In this document: positions 62,014 to 64,000 of the stretch, piece after piece
Position numbering within the stretch: position 1 is the first letter of the stretch
Layout: each line of letters opens with the position of its first letter
Assembly: GCF_014192225.1 (NCBI RefSeq)
Contig: NZ_JACHXS010000001.1
Location: 832,440 to 896,439, forward strand
Direction of reading: 5' to 3'
DNA from: Pseudoduganella umbonata
GTDB lineage: Bacteria; Pseudomonadota; Gammaproteobacteria; Burkholderiales; Burkholderiaceae_D
Length of the DNA: 64,000 nucleotides
Made by a program: the position numbers and the translations under genes
Notes under the pieces: generated by a model
What the model saw: only the letters and a program-made list of their open reading frames with translations
Told to the model about the DNA's origin: nothing
Databases searched by the model: none

Positions 62014-63348
62014 TTATTCGTGGCCGCGCACCAGGCTGCGCGTCGCCTCGAACGGCCGCAAACCCGACCAGCACAGCCAGATCGCCGCCAGCGCGGTCGG
62101 CAGCACGGTAGCGCTGATGGCCCAGTGCAGCTTGCCATCGTCGCGCAGGATGTGGTCCGATACCAGCGCCACCAGGGTCGGCCCCAGCCCGATGCCCAGC
62201 AGCCCGGCGACCAGCAGGTAGACCGACACCGCCTGCCCGCGCATATTGTTCGGACAGACTTCCTGGATGCAGGCCGGCGCCGCCGACTGCGAGATGCTCA
62301 GGCCGAACACCGCGCAGCCGAGCAGCGCGAACGCCGTGCCGGCATCGCCGGCGAGCGGCCACAGCACGGCCGTCGGTGCGCATACCACCGTGCCCGCCAG
62401 TGCGACCCTGAACCGCGCTGCCGGCACCCGCAGCCGCAGCCAGCGGTCGCTCAGATAGCCGCCGAGCAGCGTGCCGCCCAGGCCGGCGACGGCGATGATG
62501 ACGCCGAGCACGATCCCGGCGCGGCTGGCCGGCATGTGGAAGCGGCGGTCGAACAGCGCCGGCGCCCATGACAGCATGCCGTAGCCGATCACGGCAAGCA
62601 GCGCGGGATAGGTCAGCAGGCGGCCGAAGGTGGCCCGGTGCTGCCCGAGAAAGCGGGCAAACGCCGCCACCGAGCATCGCTCCGCCTGGACACCTTGTTC
62701 GCGCCGCACCGGCTCGCGTATGCTGAACAGCAATGCGCCAAGCAGGATGCCCGGGGCAGCCGCGGCCAGGAAGCATATGCGCCAGGCCGGCATCGTGCCC
62801 AGCAGGGGCAGCGCCATGCCCTGCGGCGGGATGGCGCCCAGCAGCCATCCGCCCAGGAGCATCGACGCGCCCGAACCGACCGCCAGCGAGGTGTAGTAGA
62901 AGGCCAGTGCGCGCCCGCGCCGCTCCGGCGCCACATAGTCGGCAATGATCGAATACGCGGCCGGTGCCAGCACCGCTTCGCCGACACCCACACCCATGCG
63001 CGCCAGGAACAGCACGGTGTACGAGTCGGCAAGCCCGGAAAGCGCCGTCATCAGGGACCAGAACAGCAGGCCCCAGAAGATCAGGTTGCGCCGCACCGCG
63101 CGGTCGACCAGGCGCCCGAGCGGCAAGCCCGTCAACGTGTAGCAGATCGAGAACGCATAGCCCTGCAGCAGGCTGAACGCCGTGTCCGAGATCTGGAAAT
63201 GGTCGCGGATCGGCCGCACCAGCAAGGCCGGCAACTGGCGGTCGAGCTGCGAGAACAGGGTGACCAGGAACAGCACGCCGATGACCCAGGCGGCGTAGCC
63301 GAGGCTGGGATAAGGGGCGGCCAGGCGCTGTCGCGAAAGGATGTCCAT
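62014..63348 (-). CDS. MFS transporter, spinster-like
   Basis: 444 residues, about twelve helices. N-terminal half: FSQLDRQLPALLVRPIRDHFQISDTAFSLLQGYAF, then GRLVDRAVRRNLIFWGLLFWS (motif A) and GVGEAVLAPAAYSIIADYVAPERRGRALAFYYTSLAVGSG, characteristic of the spinster-type family frequently found in catabolic clusters. It could import the substrate. It lies between the TonB receptor and the IOR operon and probably belongs to the receptor's transcription unit. Start ATG 63348. Confidence 0.9.
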   Translation of the reverse strand: MDILSRQRLAAPYPSLGYAAWVIGVLFLVTLFSQLDRQLPALLVRPIRDHFQISDTAFSLLQGYAFSICYTLTGLPLGRLVDRAVRRNLIFWGLLFWSLMTALSGLADSYTVLFLARMGVGVGEAVLAPAAYSIIADYVAPERRGRALAFYYTSLAVGSGASMLLGGWLLGAIPPQGMALPLLGTMPAWRICFLAAAAPGILLGALLFSIREPVRREQGVQAERCSVAAFARFLGQHRATFGRLLTYPALLAVIGYGMLSWAPALFDRRFHMPASRAGIVLGVIIAVAGLGGTLLGGYLSDRWLRLRVPAARFRVALAGTVVCAPTAVLWPLAGDAGTAFALLGCAVFGLSISQSAAPACIQEVCPNNMRGQAVSVYLLVAGLLGIGLGPTLVALVSDHILRDDGKLHWAISATVLPTALAAIWLCWSGLRPFEATRSLVRGHE

Positions 63349-63366
63349 GTCGTGTTTTCCCGGGGC

Positions 63367-64000
63367 TCAGAAACGCTGTTCGAGGTTGATGCCGAAGGTG
63401 CGCGGATCGCCCGGCGTCTGGTTGTTGTAGCCCTGGATGGCGAACGAATTCGACCGGGCCAGATAGTACTTGCCGGCCAGGTTCTTGCCCCACAGGCTGA
63501 CACGCGTGCGCTCGCCGCGCAGATTGAGCGTGACCATCGCGTTCAGCAGCCCGAATGGCGGCTGGCTGTTCGATGCGATCTGGCCGGCCGACAGCGGCTG
63601 GAACGGCAGGGTATTGGTATTGACGGGCTGGAAGTACGCGACTTTCGAGCGCCAGTTGTAGTCGGCATGCAGGTCGAGCTGCCCGAGCGGGGTGGCAAGC
63701 GGATAGTCCGCGCCCAGCGCGACGGTGGTCCTGGCCGTCGTGACGAACGGCAGGCCCTCGAACGGGCCATTGTCGAAGGCTGGATCGGTCAGGCCGATCG
63801 CGGCGGACAGGCTCAGGTTCGCCAAGCGCAGCACGGCGTCGAGTTCCAGTCCCTTGATCGTCGCATCGCCGGCATTGACGACGGCGCTGATCGTCGTCGT
63901 GCTGCCGGGCGGGAATTGCGGCGTGATCTGCTGGATATCCGTGTACTTTGCCACGTAGGCCGCCAGGTTCAGGCGCAAGCGGCGCTGCAACAGTTCCGTC
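63367..64000 (-). CDS. TonB-dependent receptor, C-terminal part
   Basis: Only the last 210 or so residues are in the window; the frame is open at the right edge. Beta-barrel features: LAAYVAKYTDIQQITP, GLELDAVLRLANLSLSAAIGLTDPAF, LHADYNWRSKVAYFQP, and the terminal barrel strands LWGKNLAGKYYLARSN and DPRTFGINLEQRF ending in Phe. Outer membrane uptake channel for a large or hydrophobic substrate energised by TonB. It precedes the MFS gene by about 18 bases and fits substrate uptake for the island. Confidence 0.92.
   Translation of the reverse strand, partial: TELLQRRLRLNLAAYVAKYTDIQQITPQFPPGSTTTISAVVNAGDATIKGLELDAVLRLANLSLSAAIGLTDPAFDNGPFEGLPFVTTARTTVALGADYPLATPLGQLDLHADYNWRSKVAYFQPVNTNTLPFQPLSAGQIASNSQPPFGLLNAMVTLNLRGERTRVSLWGKNLAGKYYLARSNSFAIQGYNNQTPGDPRTFGINLEQRF

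Overview
This is a high-GC chromosomal or megaplasmid segment from a betaproteobacterium. The gene style (GGAGACA-type ribosome binding sites, RND efflux operon, MipA/OmpV protein, DUF1302/DUF1329 genes, IS66/IS30/IS5 debris) suggests Burkholderiales, most likely Oxalobacteraceae (Massilia/Duganella-like). The placement is inferred from gene content only.

Layout. (1) 1-6411 is a mobile-element scrapyard: an unknown gene overlapping a tyrosine recombinase, an IS30 element inserted in an IS5-family transposase remnant, a decayed RES toxin with an open Xre-type antitoxin, and two outward-facing IS66 transposase remnants meeting at a 32-bp perfect palindrome. (2) 6592-15251 is an efflux module: a QseBC/PmrAB-like two-component system converging on an OMF-adaptor-RND permease operon plus a MipA/OmpV protein. 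(3) 15252-16626 holds a broken branched-chain amino acid binding-protein gene and a third IS66 end. (4) 16627-19741 carries a hybrid sensor kinase and a glutathione peroxidase. (5) 19892-63348 is a large catabolic island, followed by the end of a TonB receptor gene.

The island encodes a ring-hydroxylating dioxygenase (alpha and beta), a 3Fe-4S/4Fe-4S ferredoxin, an FAD ferredoxin reductase, several SDR dehydrogenases, a type I extradiol dioxygenase, two FAH hydrolases/isomerases, an ACMSD-like amidohydrolase, beta-oxidation-type enzymes (enoyl-CoA hydratase, 3-hydroxyacyl-CoA dehydrogenase, thiolase), an Ltp2/DUF35-type retro-aldolase pair, indolepyruvate-type ferredoxin oxidoreductase, ETF, MFS transporters and a DUF1302-DUF1329-YCF48-MMPL export/uptake set. 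The block IclR-ferredoxin-SDR-extradiol dioxygenase together with the dioxygenase resembles the dit genes for abietane diterpenoid (resin acid) degradation. The substrate is therefore probably a polycyclic terpenoid or steroid-like acid, but this is inference. No cytochrome P450, CoA ligase or acyl-CoA dehydrogenase gene was seen in the window.

Two findings stand out. First, genes at 27646-28593 and 26625-27659 look like one Rieske oxygenase divided between two polypeptides: one keeps the Rieske cluster ligands but has lost the mononuclear-iron histidines, the other has the iron motif but no Rieske ligands. Second, six promoter regions spread over 42 kb (19892, 44311, 45816, 51045, 53667, 61904) share a spaced palindrome of the form TGAACA-N13-TGTTCA, which defines a regulon probably controlled by the TetR-family protein encoded between two of the sites.
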